From positions 82,335,735 to 82,399,734 of the forward strand of contig JAYESD010000002.1 in the NCBI GenBank assembly GCA_036927565.1: a DNA stretch of 64,000 nt, in the 5' to 3' direction. How positions within the stretch are numbered: position 1 is the first letter of the stretch; each line of letters starts with the position of its first letter. The notes below the pieces were generated by a model, which was not told where the DNA came from, did not search any database, and saw only the letters and a list, made by a program, of their open reading frames with translations. The stretch is from Tuctoria greenei. Taxonomy: Eukaryota; Streptophyta; Magnoliopsida; Poales; Poaceae. This document shows positions 35,006 through 47,414 of this stretch, piece by piece. The position numbers and the translations under genes are program-made.

Positions 35006-37199
35006 TGTGACGCCCGGTTCCAAAAACTGAACCAAGCTAACGCATATGTGTGCCCAGGATGTTCAACACACATACACGAGTGCAATCACAAAAGAGTATA
35101 CAGAAAATTACCATAGAACAAGATTAATTATCAAATTTTATTACACAAACCATATTATCCTCGAATACAAGCTCTAATGAATATTAATGACAAGTTCAAC
35201 TAATGCAGCGGAAATAAACTAATTAAGCAATCTAAGCAACTATGCAGCATAAGCGACAGGGTATGTATGCGCAGCTCCAATCAACACCACAGGCAAAGCT
35301 GACGGTAGACACAGCCTAGAACTGCGCATTATCACCATAAAACTCCCAATCCTGACCTGCAACTGTTGAGGGGGGGATTGCAAGAGTGAGTACATGTCGT
35401 ACTCAGCAAGTGTGGAAAGTATGACATGTGGCTGATTCAAATGACGACAATAATAATGGCAAAGTGCTGAAAAGTACAGTAAAACATTTGAAAAGCAATA
35501 TATATATTATATGTATGTGAAGTAAACCCATCATAATCATAAGTAATACCATAATACCAATCTGAATTCACTACCATCATCAATAATTCCAGATTTCACC
35601 ATCGTCAATAACCATATTCAATACCAGAAATTAATCCATAACCATCCATAACCATTACCAGACCATAACCATCCCAAATTCCAATTTCCCTCTAATCATG
35701 GAAGTTGTCCAGGTGCTCATAACTAGGAGCACGGCTATCATGATAGTTTTAGTTAACTCTGCAGAGTTTGTACCACTTTACCCACGTGTTTGTGATTTCA
35801 TCACCCGTCGGCGACTAAAGAACCTCCCTTATGCCAATTACACTTCCTTTGGTGTATGGACAAGAGATCACAAAATAGCCTTTACAAAGGGATTACTAGC
35901 CTATTTAGACCCCACTGAGGTTTCACCGGTGGCGATGCCTCCAACTGAGCACATCTTCAACCAAGGGCCCCCTCTTGAGCCATTCGGATCCCAGGGTAGT
36001 CCCACCAATCATCAACAAACCCAATCCGACTACCCCTTCCCCGAGCATCCACAATGGTCCAAACAGCACTAGCAAAGCCCTAATTAATCAGCTACGCCGC
36101 ACCCATACTTGGCCTAGTGGTGGCACTGTAGTCCTGGCTTATTCTCGCATGAACCGGTCCTTAGATCTAAAGCAAGCAAACCACCATAACATCCAACCCA
36201 TCCACATTCCAGGCTTGCTTACATCACCCATTACCATACCATATCGACCAGTTCACATTAACAAGAATATCATTAATACATAATTAAACGTGTAGTGTTG
36301 TTTTCCATCCCAATTAATTAAGCAAAGCAAAGAGGTAAAAACCCTTCCCGACTCTCTACCATAAATTCCAGGTGACAAGGGTGGTCAACAAAACTAGTAA
36401 ACTTCCTACCATATGATTCCCATCAAATTGACACAACATGCAGTTTGCAAACAAAACATTTATTTAAAAACAGGATCATTATGCTTCAAGGACACTTGCC
36501 TTGCTCTTGCTGTTGATCGGGATCAAAGCCTTCGAACTCTCGATGCTGGAGATCCTCCGCGGCACTTTCTAGCGCAAATCCATCTAATCCACATAATAAA
36601 CATACAAGACAAGAAACACAATCAAAGAGTGCACAAATATTACTCAATATGACATGACATGCATGATTGATGAAAATGCAAGGTAGAACTTGTTAATTGA
36701 TTGCTTTTAATGATAACTAACTAGTTCTAATAGCTTTTAACAAGTTTATACAGGTTCGGAGTTGATTAGATCAAATTTTAGAGTCAATTCAACACAATTT
36801 AACCAGGAAGATCGGACTAGTCCGCTAGGGACCGAACAAGTCCGCACTCCGCGAGATCAGCAGATTAGGGTTTTCTAGATCGTCGTAAATTCGGAGATTA
36901 GGGGTTGAATTCTCGTAAGGAAAAGAGAATAGAAGGTATACCAGGTGTTTAGAACTCCAATGAACCAAGAAACTTGGAGGTAACACTTGGATCTTGATGA
37001 TCTAGGGTTGGTGATGAACTTGGAGATGAATTGGTGGTGAAGGACGAAACTTGGTGGAGATCTTGATCCTCCTTCGTTTCCTCCTCTTCTTCCTCTTGCT
37101 TGGGATCTTCTCCTCCCTCCTTGATGGTGGTTCCCCACGAACTAGGGTTTGGGTGGGTGGAAAAGTGGCAAATAGATGTCAAACCAAGGGGTGGGGCTG

Positions 37200-37207
37200 T
37201 TTATATA
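37200..37207 (-). promoter_or_regulatory. TATA box of the E left LTR
   Basis: Minus-strand TATATAAA, conserved in the right LTR at 44873-44880. The palindrome array starts about 170 bp upstream in the direction of transcription. Confidence 0.65.
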
Positions 37208-37376
37208 GAGGTGGAGGCTAGGGTTAGATGGATTTCGAGTTTTGGGATGAGTAGAGGCCGGTTTAGAGTCCCACATGGGCTCCAAAAGAGTTAGGCACGA
37301 CGTACCTAGGCCCACTTAACGTGAAACCCAAGAAACAAGTCGTAAAACAAAAGATCAACTCGGAGTCGCGAACTAT

Positions 37377-37697
37377 CGGACAAGTTCGGACAGGACCGGA
37401 CTAGTCCGAAGTCGTCCAGAGAGAAAATCGGACAAGTCTGGCCAAAAATCGGACAAGTCCGAATTTGAACAGAGAGGAAAAACGGACAAGTCCGCTGGAA
37501 CACCGGACTAGTCCGGAAAAGTCCAGGGACTTAGCAAATTTCCAAGGATTCATGGGATATCAGACTAGTCCGCACAAAATCGGACAAGTCCGAATTTTTC
37601 CAGAGCCAAAATCGGACTAGTCCGCAGCAAAAACGGACAAGTTCGTTTTTAGTCAGAGAGAAATCGGACTAGTCCTCAGTAAAATCGGACTAGTCCG
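37377..37697. repeat. Palindrome array CGGACAAGTCCG / CGGACTAGTCCG in the E left LTR
   Basis: Six pairs start at 37377/37397, 37429/37450, 37483/37504, 37561/37581, 37613/37634 and 37665/37686. Partners are 20 or 21 bp apart and pairs recur at 52-54 bp (once 78). Spacers carry a repeated CAGAG tag. It lies upstream of the LTR TATA box. The right LTR has the same array at about 45050-45370. Confidence 0.95.
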
Positions 37698-37833
37698 CAC
37701 TTTCCTGCGTTTTAAGTGCGGTTTTGTTCCAAATCAATTTTAAATGCTCCGAATCAATTTTAAACTCGTTCCTCTTGTTGTGGGTTAATGTTAATCATGT
37801 ATATGAGTGCATGTAGGGCATGATGCATGAAAA

Positions 37834-40800
37834 TTAGGGTGTTACAAACCTACCCCCCTTAAAATGAATCTTGCCCTCGAGATTCGACGCGGCAGAGAAG
37901 AGATAGGGAAATTCCTTCTTGAGATCATACTCCAATTCCCACGTCGCTTCTTTTTCAGTGTGGTGCTTCCATTGAACTTTACACCATCTAATGACCTTGT
38001 TCCTTGTGACCCTCTCCTTAGTTTCCAAGATTTTGACCGGTTGCTCGGCATACGTCAAATCTTCCTCTAGTTCCAATTCTTCCATTGGCACTTGTTCTTC
38101 CGGTACTCCCAAACACTTCTTGGGCTGGGAAACATGAAAGACATCATGTACATCTGAAAGATGAGCTGGCATCTCCAACTTATACGCTACTTCTCCTCTT
38201 TTGTCCAAAATCTTGAATGGTCCAATATAATGAGGTGCGAGCTTGCCCCTTATGTTAAACCTCTTATGACCCCTCATTGGTGACACCTTGAGGTAAACAA
38301 AATCTCCCACTTCAAAGGCTAATTCCCTTCTCCTATTATCCGCATAGCCTTTTTGTCTTGATTGGGCAGCCCTCAAGTTTTCACTAATTATCTGGACTTG
38401 CTTTTCGGTTTCTTGCAACACATCCGGAACAAATACTTGAGTTTCTCCTGCCTCATTCCAGAATAAAGGTGTCCTACACTTCCTCCCATAAAGCGCTTCA
38501 TATGGTGACATTTTCAAGCTTGCTTGGTAACTATTGTTTTATGAAAATTCCGCGTATGGCAAGCTTTTGTCCCAACTTTTCCCATGCTTTAACGCACAAG
38601 CTCTTAACATGTCCTCCAAAATCTGATTGGTCCTCTCGGTTTGTCCATCCGTTAGAGGATGATATGCTGAACTAAAATTCAACCTCGTTCCCAAAGCTTC
38701 ATGCAATTTTTGCCAAAATCTGGAGGTAAATTGAGAACCTCTATCCGAGACTATATTCTTAGGGACTCCATGTCGACACACAATATGCTCCATGTATATT
38801 TCGGCCAATCATGCAGCTGTATACTTGGTCTTCACAGGGACAAAATGAGCTGACTTGGTTAAGCGATCCACAATTACCCAAATTGAGTCATACCCGGACT
38901 GAGTACGTGGTAACCCAACTATCAAGTCCATTCCAATTTCTTCCCACTTCCATTCCGGAATCTTCAACGGTTGCAATAATCCAGCCGGCCTTTGGTGTTC
39001 TTCTTTAACTCGTTGGCACACATCACACAATGCGACATATTCGGCTATGTCCTTTTTCATGCTAGCCCACCAATAGCATGTCTTCAAGTCCTTGTACATC
39101 TTTGTACACCCGGGATGAATTGAGTACGGCGAGTCATGTGCCTCCTTAAATATTGTCTCCCGAATATGCTTTACATTAGGCACAACGATCCTCTTTCCAA
39201 GCCATAAGGTACCATGTTCGTCTTCATCAAATCTGAATTCTCTCCCTTCTTCGATTCTTTCCTTTTATTTCTTGATCTCCTCATCTGTGGTCTGTGCTTC
39301 TCGAATTTCTTGCTCCAAGGTCGGATTTAACTCCATCATCTCCATCTCATTTACAAACCCGAGGTTCAACCGTTCAAACTCCTTACATAACTCGGACGGT
39401 AACTCTCGAACTGTAAGTTGATGGCTTACTCCCTTTCTACTCAAAGCACCGGCCACTACATTGGCTTTTCCCGGATGATAGTTGATCCCAAATCATAATC
39501 TTTGATGAGCTCCAACCATGTTCGTTGCCTCAAGTTCAGATCCGTTTGTGTGAAAATATACTTGAGACTCTTATGATCCGTGTAAATTTCACACCTATGT
39601 CCAAGAATATAGTGTCTCCAAATCTTCAATGCATGTACCACGGCTGCTAGTTCAAGTTCATGTGTGGGGTAATTCTGCTCATGTTTCTTCAATTGTCTTG
39701 ACGCATAGGCGACCACTTGACCTTCTTGCATCAATACACATCCAAGTCCTTATCTTGATGCATCACAATAGATGTCGAAACTCTTGCTTACATCCGGCAA
39801 TACCAAAACTGGGGATGTTGTCAACCTCTTCTTCAACTCTTCAAAACTGTTTTGAAAAGCTTCAGTCCATTGGAACGCCTTTCCCTTCATTAGCAACTCC
39901 GTCATAGGCTTGGCTATCTTGGAAAAATCCTTGATAAACCGACGGTAATATCCAGCCATCCCAAGAAAACTCCTTATTTCCTTGAAATTTTGCGGCGGCT
40001 CCCACTTCAACACGTCTCTCACTTTTCCGGGGTCAACCGACACTCCTCCTCCTAAGATTATATGACCCAAAAATGGCACCTCTTTCAACCAAAACTGGCA
40101 CTTGTTGAACTTGGCATACAATTGATGCTCCCTCAATTTCTGCAGCGTAAGCCTCAAGTGTTCCTCATGTTCCTTCTCATCCTTTGAGTAGATCATAATA
40201 TCATCAATGAACACCACGACAAACTTATCCAAGTACTCCATGAAGACCTTATTCATGAGGTACATAAAGTAGGCAGGCGCATTTGTCAATCCAAAAGACA
40301 TCACGGTGTACTCATAAGATCCATACCATGTCCTAAAAGTTGTCTTGGGTATGTCCGATGGTCTAATCTTCATTTGAAAGTATCCCAACCTCAAATCAAT
40401 TTTGGTAAATACACAGGCACCTTTCATCTGATCAAACAAATCCTCTATACAGGGCAAGGTGTACTTGTTCTTGATGGTCACCTCGTTGAGAGCTAGGTAA
40501 TCCACGCACATCCTTTGGGATCCATCCTTCTTGTCCACAAACAGCACAGGCGCTCCCCAAGGTGAAGAACTAGGGCGAATAAAACCCTTCTCTAATTGCT
40601 CTTGAATTTGCTTCTTGAGCTCCGCTAATTCCATAGGAGGCATCCTATACGGCCTCTTAGCTATAGGTGCAGTTCCAGGTATTAAATCAATAACAAACTC
40701 AATGTCTCGATCGGGTGGCATACTTGGCAACTCATCTGGAAACACATCCAAAAACTCACACACTACCGGAATCTTCTCAATTGCGGCACCGTCCACATGA

Positions 40801-41321
40801 TTCAGCTCCAATTGCTTCGATGCGGTTTGAGATGCTTCAAATTCTACGGTGATCCCTTCCTCATTAGTCAACTTCACCGTCTTTGTGGCACACTCAATAA
40901 CTCCATTGTGCTTCCTCAACCAGTCCATACCAAGTATAATGTCCAATCCTTGAGAATCCAAAAAAATGAGATTGGCGGAGAAGTCTACCCCCCTTATTCT
41001 AAGGCTTACTTTTGTACATACTATATTTGTCCTCATCTCTCCTCCAGGAGACTTAACCAATAGAGTAAACTTCATATGAGAGACAGGCAAACTATACTTG
41101 GCAACATACTTCAATGCAATGAATGAATGCGATGCTCCAGAATCAAATAACATAGTCGCGGGGTTGGAGTTGGCGAGAAACATACCAATGACCACGTCAT
41201 CCGCTTGTTGAGCATCCTCCGTAGAGACATGGTTCACGTTGCCACGAGCAAAATTCTGCTGTCCACGGCTTCCTTGTGGCTGTCCTCCATTGGGTCTTGG
41301 GTTTTGCCTCGGCGCATTGCT
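37834..41321 (-). pseudogene. Gypsy pol of element E: protease, reverse transcriptase, RNase H, integrase, chromodomain
   Basis: Minus strand. Protease DSGASHSFI is near 41140. The reverse transcriptase runs from about 40700 with RPSSSPWGAPVLFVDKKD and the catalytic FIDD at about 40200-40211. RNase H has CDAS, HELELAAVVHALK and YTDHKSLKY. Integrase has the zinc domain (HPGCTKMYKDLKTCYWW ... CDVCQRVK), GMDLIVGLP, SDRGSQFTS and DGQTERTN, all three acids present. A chromodomain (VIRWCKVQWKHH, EATWELEYDL) spans about 37897-38040. Breaks are TAA at 39750-39752 (expected Gln), a one-base loss in a G run near 39493, TAA at 39265-39267, TGA at 38809-38811 and TAA at 38539-38541 (expected Tyr). Chromodomains of this class can steer integration toward marked chromatin. 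Confidence 0.94.
37847..37866 (-). other. Polypurine tract of element E
   Basis: Minus-strand TTTTAAGGGGGGTAGGTT directly abuts the 3' LTR. Confidence 0.85.
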
Positions 41322-42407
41322 TCATTGACCAAGGCCTGACTTAGGACATTTATGCGCAAAGTGTCCAGCATCTCCACAAGTATAACACTTCTTAACCCCA
41401 CCAGAATTGTTGGGACGAGCTTGGTTTTGAGCATTTGCAGCAGGAAAATTAGCACGAGGCTCATAAGGCATTGGAGGCCTAGGTGCTTGCATAACAGGGC
41501 GCTGCTGCACAAACTGAGTTGGGCGCGGTGCATAACCAGGGCGCTGAGCAGGAATAGAGGAGCTGTAATGAGGCGCATTGGGCGGCGCAAAGCGAGGGTG
41601 CACATTACTTCCTTGTTGCTGTCCTTGATACGGCGCCTTCCTCTTGATTTCTTGCTCCATCTCACGGATCTTGTTCTCAACCACAATTGCTTTGTCCACA
41701 AGTTTCTGAAAATTGGCATAATCGCAGTTGAGTAGTTGCACTTGGATCTCATTATTCAAGCCCCTCATGAACAAGTATTGCTTCCAGCTGTCCCGACTAA
41801 CATCCTTCGGCGCATACCTTGAGAGTTGAGTGAATTTATTGAGATATTCACTCACGCTTGATCTTCCTTGCCTTAAATTCTCAAATTCTTGCCTCTTCAA
41901 GATCATAACACCCTCAGGCACATAATGAGAACGAAAATTCTCCTTGAATTCGGCCCAAGTGATTCTTTCTTGGTTCTCATGAGCACTGCAATAAGCATCC
42001 CACCAATCCGCAGCTGCTCCAACGAGTTGATGAGAAGCGAACAGGACCTTCTCCCGGTCACTGCATTGGACAATGGCTAGCTTCTTCTCCACGCACTTGA
42101 GCCAATCATCCGCATCCATAGGGTTTGCGGCTTGAGCAAAGGATGGCGGCCTAGTCCTCATAAACTCTCCCAATCGGTTATGAGGAGGCGGGGGTGGCGG
42201 TGGAGGCATGTGGGGTTGATTGTTGATGTTGCCAGCCTGCAGCTGTCCCATTGTTTGTATCATGGTCTGCATGAGCTGGTTTTGCATAGCCAATAGCTGC
42301 TCAATGTTGATAGCTCCCTGAGTAGATCCTTGTCCAACGTTGTTCTAAGGTACTCCATGGTTCTCCTCCTCATCATTGCCATCCCTTTGGTTGCAAGTCC
42401 TCACCAT
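41322..42407 (-). pseudogene. Gag of element E, with two stops
   Basis: The minus-strand reading probably starts at the ATG at 42407 (MVRTCNQRDGNDEEE), in frame with the long open stretch. A TAG at 42345-42347 interrupts it after 20 codons, and a downstream Met lies at 42293. The gag core shows FMRTRPPSFAQAANPMDADD, WLKCVEKKLAIVQCSD and GRSSVSEYLNKFTQLSRYAP. A zinc knuckle CYTCGDAGHFAHKC is intact near 41380-41340. A TGA at 41322-41324 separates gag from pol in the same frame, so gag and pol were originally one fused reading frame. Confidence 0.92.
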
Positions 42408-42663
42408 CTGAAGAAAAGCAATAGGTTAGAAATAGAAAACGTCCCCAACTATATGCATCAAGGGATATGGAACTAAACAACTAGCTATACTAGCCTAGGT
42501 GGACATGGAAATGCTAAAGCATCCCAAAATCCTCTATTAAGCACACAAGCAAACAATATATATATCAAACAGCACTCCAAGCAAAAACACATCGATTCCT
42601 GAGTGCTCCTATGTGCTCTAAAGTGTCCATTCTATATAGGCTGCGTCCTACGGTCAACCTGTG

Positions 42664-42675
42664 GCTCTCATACCA
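42664..42675 (-). other. Primer-binding site of element E
   Basis: Minus-strand TGGTATGAGAGC, 3 nt from the 5' LTR, one mismatch from the tRNA-Met primer site TGGTATCAGAGC. Confidence 0.82.
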
Positions 42676-42678
42676 ATC

Positions 42679-45519
42679 TGTGACGCCCGGTTCCAAAAAC
42701 TGAACCAAGCTAACGCATATGTGTGCCCAGGATGTTCAACACACATACACGAGTGCAATCATAAAAGAGTATACAGAAAATTACCACAGAACAAGATTAA
42801 TTATCAAATTTTATTACACAAACCATATTATCCTCGAATACAAGCTCTAATGAATATTAATGACAAGTTCAACTAATGCAGCGGAAATAAACTAATTAAG
42901 CAATCTAAGCAACTATGCAGCATAAGCGACAGGGTATGTATGCGTAGCTCCAATCAACACCACAGGCAAAGCTGACGGTAGACACAGCCTAGAACTCCAC
43001 ATTATCACCATAAAACTCCCAATCCTGACCTGCAACTGTTGGGGGGGGGGGGTGCAAGAGTGAGTACATGTCGTACTCAGCAAGTGTGGAAAGTATGACA
43101 TGTGGCTGATTCAAATGACGACAATAATAATGCCAAAGTGCTGAAAAGTACTGTAAAACATTTGAAAAGCAATATATATATTATATGTATGTGAAGTAAA
43201 CCCATCATAATCATAAGTAATACCATAATACCAATCTGAATTCACTACCATCATCAATAATTCCAGATTTCACCATCGTCAATAACCATATTCAATACCA
43301 GAAATTAATCCATAACCATCCATAACCATTACCAGACCATAACCATCCCAAATTCCAATTTCCCTCTAATCATGGAAGTTGTCCAGGTGCTCATAACCGG
43401 GAGCACGGCTATCATGATAGTTTAAGTTAACTCTGCAGAGTTTGTACCACTTTACCCACGTGTTTGTGATTTCATCACCCGTCGGCGACTAAAGAACCTC
43501 CCTTATGCCAATTACACTTCCTTTGGTGTATGGACAAGAGATCACAAAATAGCCTTTACAAAGGGATTACTAGCCTATTTAGACCCCACTGAGGTTTCAC
43601 CGGTGGCGATGCCTCCAACTAAGCACATCTTCAACCAAGGGCCCCCTCTTGAGCCATTCGGATCCCAGGGTAGTCCCACCAATCATCAACAAACCCAATC
43701 CGACTACCCCTTCCCCGAGCATCCACAATGGTCCAAACAGCACTAGCAAAGCCCTAATTAATCAGCTACGCCGCACCCATACTTGGCCTCGTGGTGGCAC
43801 TGTAGTCCTGGCTTATTCTCGCATGAACCGGTCCTTAGATCTAAAGCAAGCAAACCACCATAACATCCAACCCATCCACATTCCAAGCTTGCTTAGATCA
43901 CCGATTACCATACCGTATCGACTAGTTCACATTAACAAGAATATCATTAATACATAATTAAACGTTTAGTGTTGTTTTCCATCCCAATTAATTAAGCGAA
44001 GCAAAGAGGTAAAAACCCTTCCCGACTCTCTACCATAAATTCCAGGTGACAAGGGTGGTCAACAAAACTAGTAAACTTCCTACCATAGGATTCCCATCAA
44101 ATTGACATAGCATGCAGTTTGCAAACAAAACATTATTTAAAAACAGGATCAATATGCTTCAAGGACACTTGCCTTGCTCTTAGTGTTGATCAGGATCAAA
44201 GCCTTTGAACTCTCAATGCTGGAGATCCTCCGCGGCACTTTCTAGCGCAAATCCGTCTAATCCACATAATAAACATACAAGACATGAAACACAATCAAAG
44301 AGTGCACAAATATTACTCAATATGACATGACATGCATGATTGATGCAAATGCAAGGTAGAACTTGTTACTTGATTGCTTTTAATGATAACTAACTAGTTC
44401 TAATAGCTTTTAACAAGTTTATACAGGTTCAGAGTCGATTAGATCAAATTTTAGAGTCAATTCAACACAATTTAACCAGGAAGATCGGACTAGTCCGCTA
44501 GGGACCGGACAAGTCCGCACCTCGCGAGATCAGCAGATTAGGGTTTTCTAGATCATCGTAAATTCGAAGATTAGGGGTTGAATTCTCGTAAGGAAAAGAG
44601 AATAGAAGGTATACCAGGTGTTTAGAACTCCAATGAGCCAAGAAACTTGGAGGTAACACTTGGATCTTGATGATCTAGGGTTGGTGATGAACTTGGAGAT
44701 GAATTGGTGGTGAAGGACGAAACTTGGTGGAGATCTTGATCCTCCTTCGTTTCCTCCTCTTCTTCCTCTTGCTTGGGATCTTCTCCTCCCTCCTTGATGG
44801 TGGCTCCCCACGAACTAGGGTTTGGGTTGGTCGAAAAGTGGAAAATATATGTCAAACCAAGGGGTGGGGCTGTTTATATAGAGGTGGAGGCTAGGGTTAG
44901 ATGGATTTCGAGTTTTGGGATGAGTAGAGGCCGGTTTAGAGTCCCACATGGGCTCCAAAAGATTTTGGCACGACGTACCTAGGCCCACTTAATGTGAAAC
45001 CCAAGAAACAAGTCGTGAAACCAAAGATCAACTCGGAGTCGCGAACCATCGGACAAGTCCGGATAGGACCGGACTAGTCCGAAGTCGTCCAGAGAGAAAA
45101 TCGGACAAGTCTGGCCAAAAATCGGACAAGTCCGAATTTGAACAGAGAGGAAAAACGGACAAGTCCGCTGGAACACCAGACTAGTCCGGAAAAGTCCAGG
45201 AACTTAGCAAATTTCCAAGGATTCATGGAATATCGGACTAGTCCGCACAAAATCGGACAAGTCCGAATTTTTCCAGAGCCAAAATCGGACTAGTCCGCAG
45301 CAAAAACGGACAAGTCCGTTTTTAGTCAGAGAGAAATCGGACTAGTCCTCAGTAAAATCGGACTAGTCCGCACTTTCCTGCGTTTTAAGTGCGGTTTTGT
45401 TCCAAATCAATTTTAAATGCTCCGAATCAATTTTAAACTCGTTCCTCTTGTTGTGGGTTAATGTTAATCATGTATATGAGTGCATGTAGGGCATGATGCA
45501 TGAAAATTAGGGTGTTACA
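42679..45519 (-). repeat. Element E 5' LTR (right copy)
   Basis: It is 2841 bp long, nearly identical to 35006-37846. The palindrome array is at about 45050-45370 and the TATA box at 44873-44880 (minus). A G run near 43040-43052 is longer than in the left copy. Confidence 0.95.
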
Positions 45520-45524
45520 AATTC
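45520..45524. repeat. Target-site duplication AATTC, right of element E
   Basis: It pairs with 35001-35005. Confidence 0.95.
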
Positions 45525-46088
45525 CTATGGTCGTAAACTTTGTTCTGACAGACCAGAACTTGAAACTGTTTGCACATAGTTTCGAATTAGCGCACTATAC
45601 CTATATAACAAATGTTTCATGGACGAAATATTTTACTTCTGGATTTTTAACTTGATGTTATACTATGTTTATTTTGTCATTACCTCAATATATTGTCATG
45701 ATATACCTGTATAAATTGTGGGAATTACCACATATACAGGGGAGGTCCTGTCAAAAATTTCCAGAAGACTTGAGTCAACATTAAACCTGTATAGATTTTA
45801 GTTACTGGCTCACCTGGAGCTGTATGAGTACAATATGGAAAGGTTTTTAAGTATACTACAACTTTTGTATTCAACCCAACATCTGGATCTGACGTTTCTT
45901 GTATAAAAATGTTAAATTTGTACAGGATGGTCAGCTGGAACAGAACTGTGATGGGGTTCCAGCGTGTTGTTTCATTTGGCAGTTGAATTTGAATTCATTT
46001 TCAAAATTCATTTATCACCTCCATGATATGATTTTCAACATAGTTCATTGGATTTGAGTAATTGAACCATTCAAATATTTATTTATAG
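45525..46088 (+). other. Leader of element C, second part; noncoding
   Basis: AT-rich continuation of the C leader between the E insertion and the upstream ORF. I see nothing else in it. Confidence 0.6.
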
Positions 46089-47063
46089 ATGGCGGATGTG
46101 ATGATGCTATTACCGGACGGATGGATATTTTCCACTTGCGCTAGCCGTCCGGGCTTCCCGAGTATGCTGCGGGAGGTGCTCCAACAGTTTGGCTTCATCG
46201 AGATGCCATACTATTGGGGTCAAGAAACGGTTGACAGAGGTGTTCTGTTATGCACCATCTTGGTCGACATATCTGTTAGTCCACGTCATTATAGATGGAC
46301 TCCTTTTTTGGTTACTATCGAGGGAGCTCATTTGGAGGACACTTGGGCAATCGCCGCTGGTGAGACGCTTATGAAGCTTTGTGGGCTTCATCAAGATGCC
46401 ATGGCTGGGACTCAATTTGCTCTTATTCCGGTCCATGGTGTGGCTGGTTTTGTGTGGCAGCATCGTATAGTTGCAGCCTATACACCGTATGGCGACACAA
46501 CCTCGACGACACTTGGAACGTATGAGGCTGCATCCAATATGGTGGTTCTTACTCAAGGTGCAATTATTCAGGAGCAAGTCGAAGCCTTGAGGCAAGCGAC
46601 TGAGCGGGGATATGCTCTTGATTATATCAATGAAAATCTACGTTCGCATCACGAGAGTCAGCTGCATTACGTTCGCATTAGACTAGGGAAAGCTCGTGCC
46701 GAACAATGGCAAACTCGCAATGAACTGCAGCAAGCTCGTGGTGAGCTGCAAGCGAGTCAGTTAGAGGTGCAACAATAACAGGAGCAGCTGTTGGTAGTCA
46801 CTGAGGAACGAGACACAACCATTGAGGCATCTCAAAATTGGGAGTATGAGGCAGAACAACTTCAGGATAATGTGATTGAGGCCGAAGCACAATTGAAACC
46901 AGTGGTGTATCCACCGGCTCGTGATATACCACTGAATATGGGTGAACAAGTGCCTTCAAATGATGAAGAGGAAGAAGAAGATCCCGAGGAACCCGAGTAC
47001 GTCGAATATGACGTATCGAAGGGAGATGGGGCAACACTTCTGCCATCACGGGGCAATGTATAG
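46089..47063 (+). pseudogene. Extra ORF upstream of gag in element C (orf0-like), one stop
   Basis: It begins MADVMMLLPDGWIF and is open for 229 codons to a TAA at 46776-46778. It then continues in frame as an acidic tail (SNDEEEEEDPEEPEYVEYDV) to 47063. The middle part is globular-looking (RHYRWTPFLVTIEGAHLEDTW). Residues about 160-229 are charged and helical (QEQVEALRQATERGY, RNELQQARGELQASQLEVQQ), a likely coiled coil. Rice RIRE3 and RIRE8 elements carry an extra ORF in this place, called orf0, of unknown function. The assignment is by position and by the shape of the protein; I do not recognise a domain. Confidence 0.65.
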
Positions 47064-47414
47064 TTTAGTAGTTGTTTCGTGTTTATTTTGTGGTCATGTT
47101 TGTGTCATATTAAGAATAGCAGTGGGCATGTATAAGATTACAAGATGTGCATGACATCTCATGGGGACCAAGTATGGTAGAGATGCACTTCCGTAGTGGG
47201 AGTCCGTCGTTTTGATGTTCACTACTGTAAACTTGGTCATGAGATAATATACCTTGTATAAAGTTTGTACTTTATCAATATATGCCATTGTTATGCACTT
47301 ACTCCCTTGTCAATATTTGCACTACTGAATATGAAAAGGATGAAGGCAAAGAAAACATGTGCTGATTTTAAGTCATATGGATGCAGAATAGTGCGTACAC
47401 GCTTGACGCTTGAA

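Larger units (their letters stand above)
35006..37846 (-). repeat. Element E 3' LTR (left copy)
   Basis: It is 2841 bp long. The plus-strand ends are TGTGACGCCC and GGTGTTACA. It contains a TATA box (37200-37207, minus) and palindromes at 36813-36845 and 37377-37697. The short open frames in it, including one of 124 codons at 35698-36072, are shared by both LTRs only because the LTRs are copies. Confidence 0.95.
35006..45519 (-). mobile_element. Element E: chromodomain Ty3/gypsy retrotransposon (Tekay/Del-like), recent
   Basis: This is a 10.5-kb element with two LTRs of exactly 2841 bp and duplication AATTC. It is read on the minus strand, with a tRNA-Met-type primer site at the right LTR and a polypurine tract at the left LTR. 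Its gag-pol order is gag, protease, reverse transcriptase, RNase H, integrase, then a C-terminal chromodomain, which places it among chromoviruses, most like Tekay/Del. The LTRs differ at only a few positions per hundred where I compared them, so it inserted recently relative to B and F. Gag-pol carries six in-frame stops and one frameshift. Confidence 0.95.

Noticed and set aside
35698..36072. Open frame of 124 codons in the E left LTR, with related frames at 43649-43957
   Set aside because: It occurs in both LTRs only because they are copies, and it is shifted or shortened in the right one. No domain.
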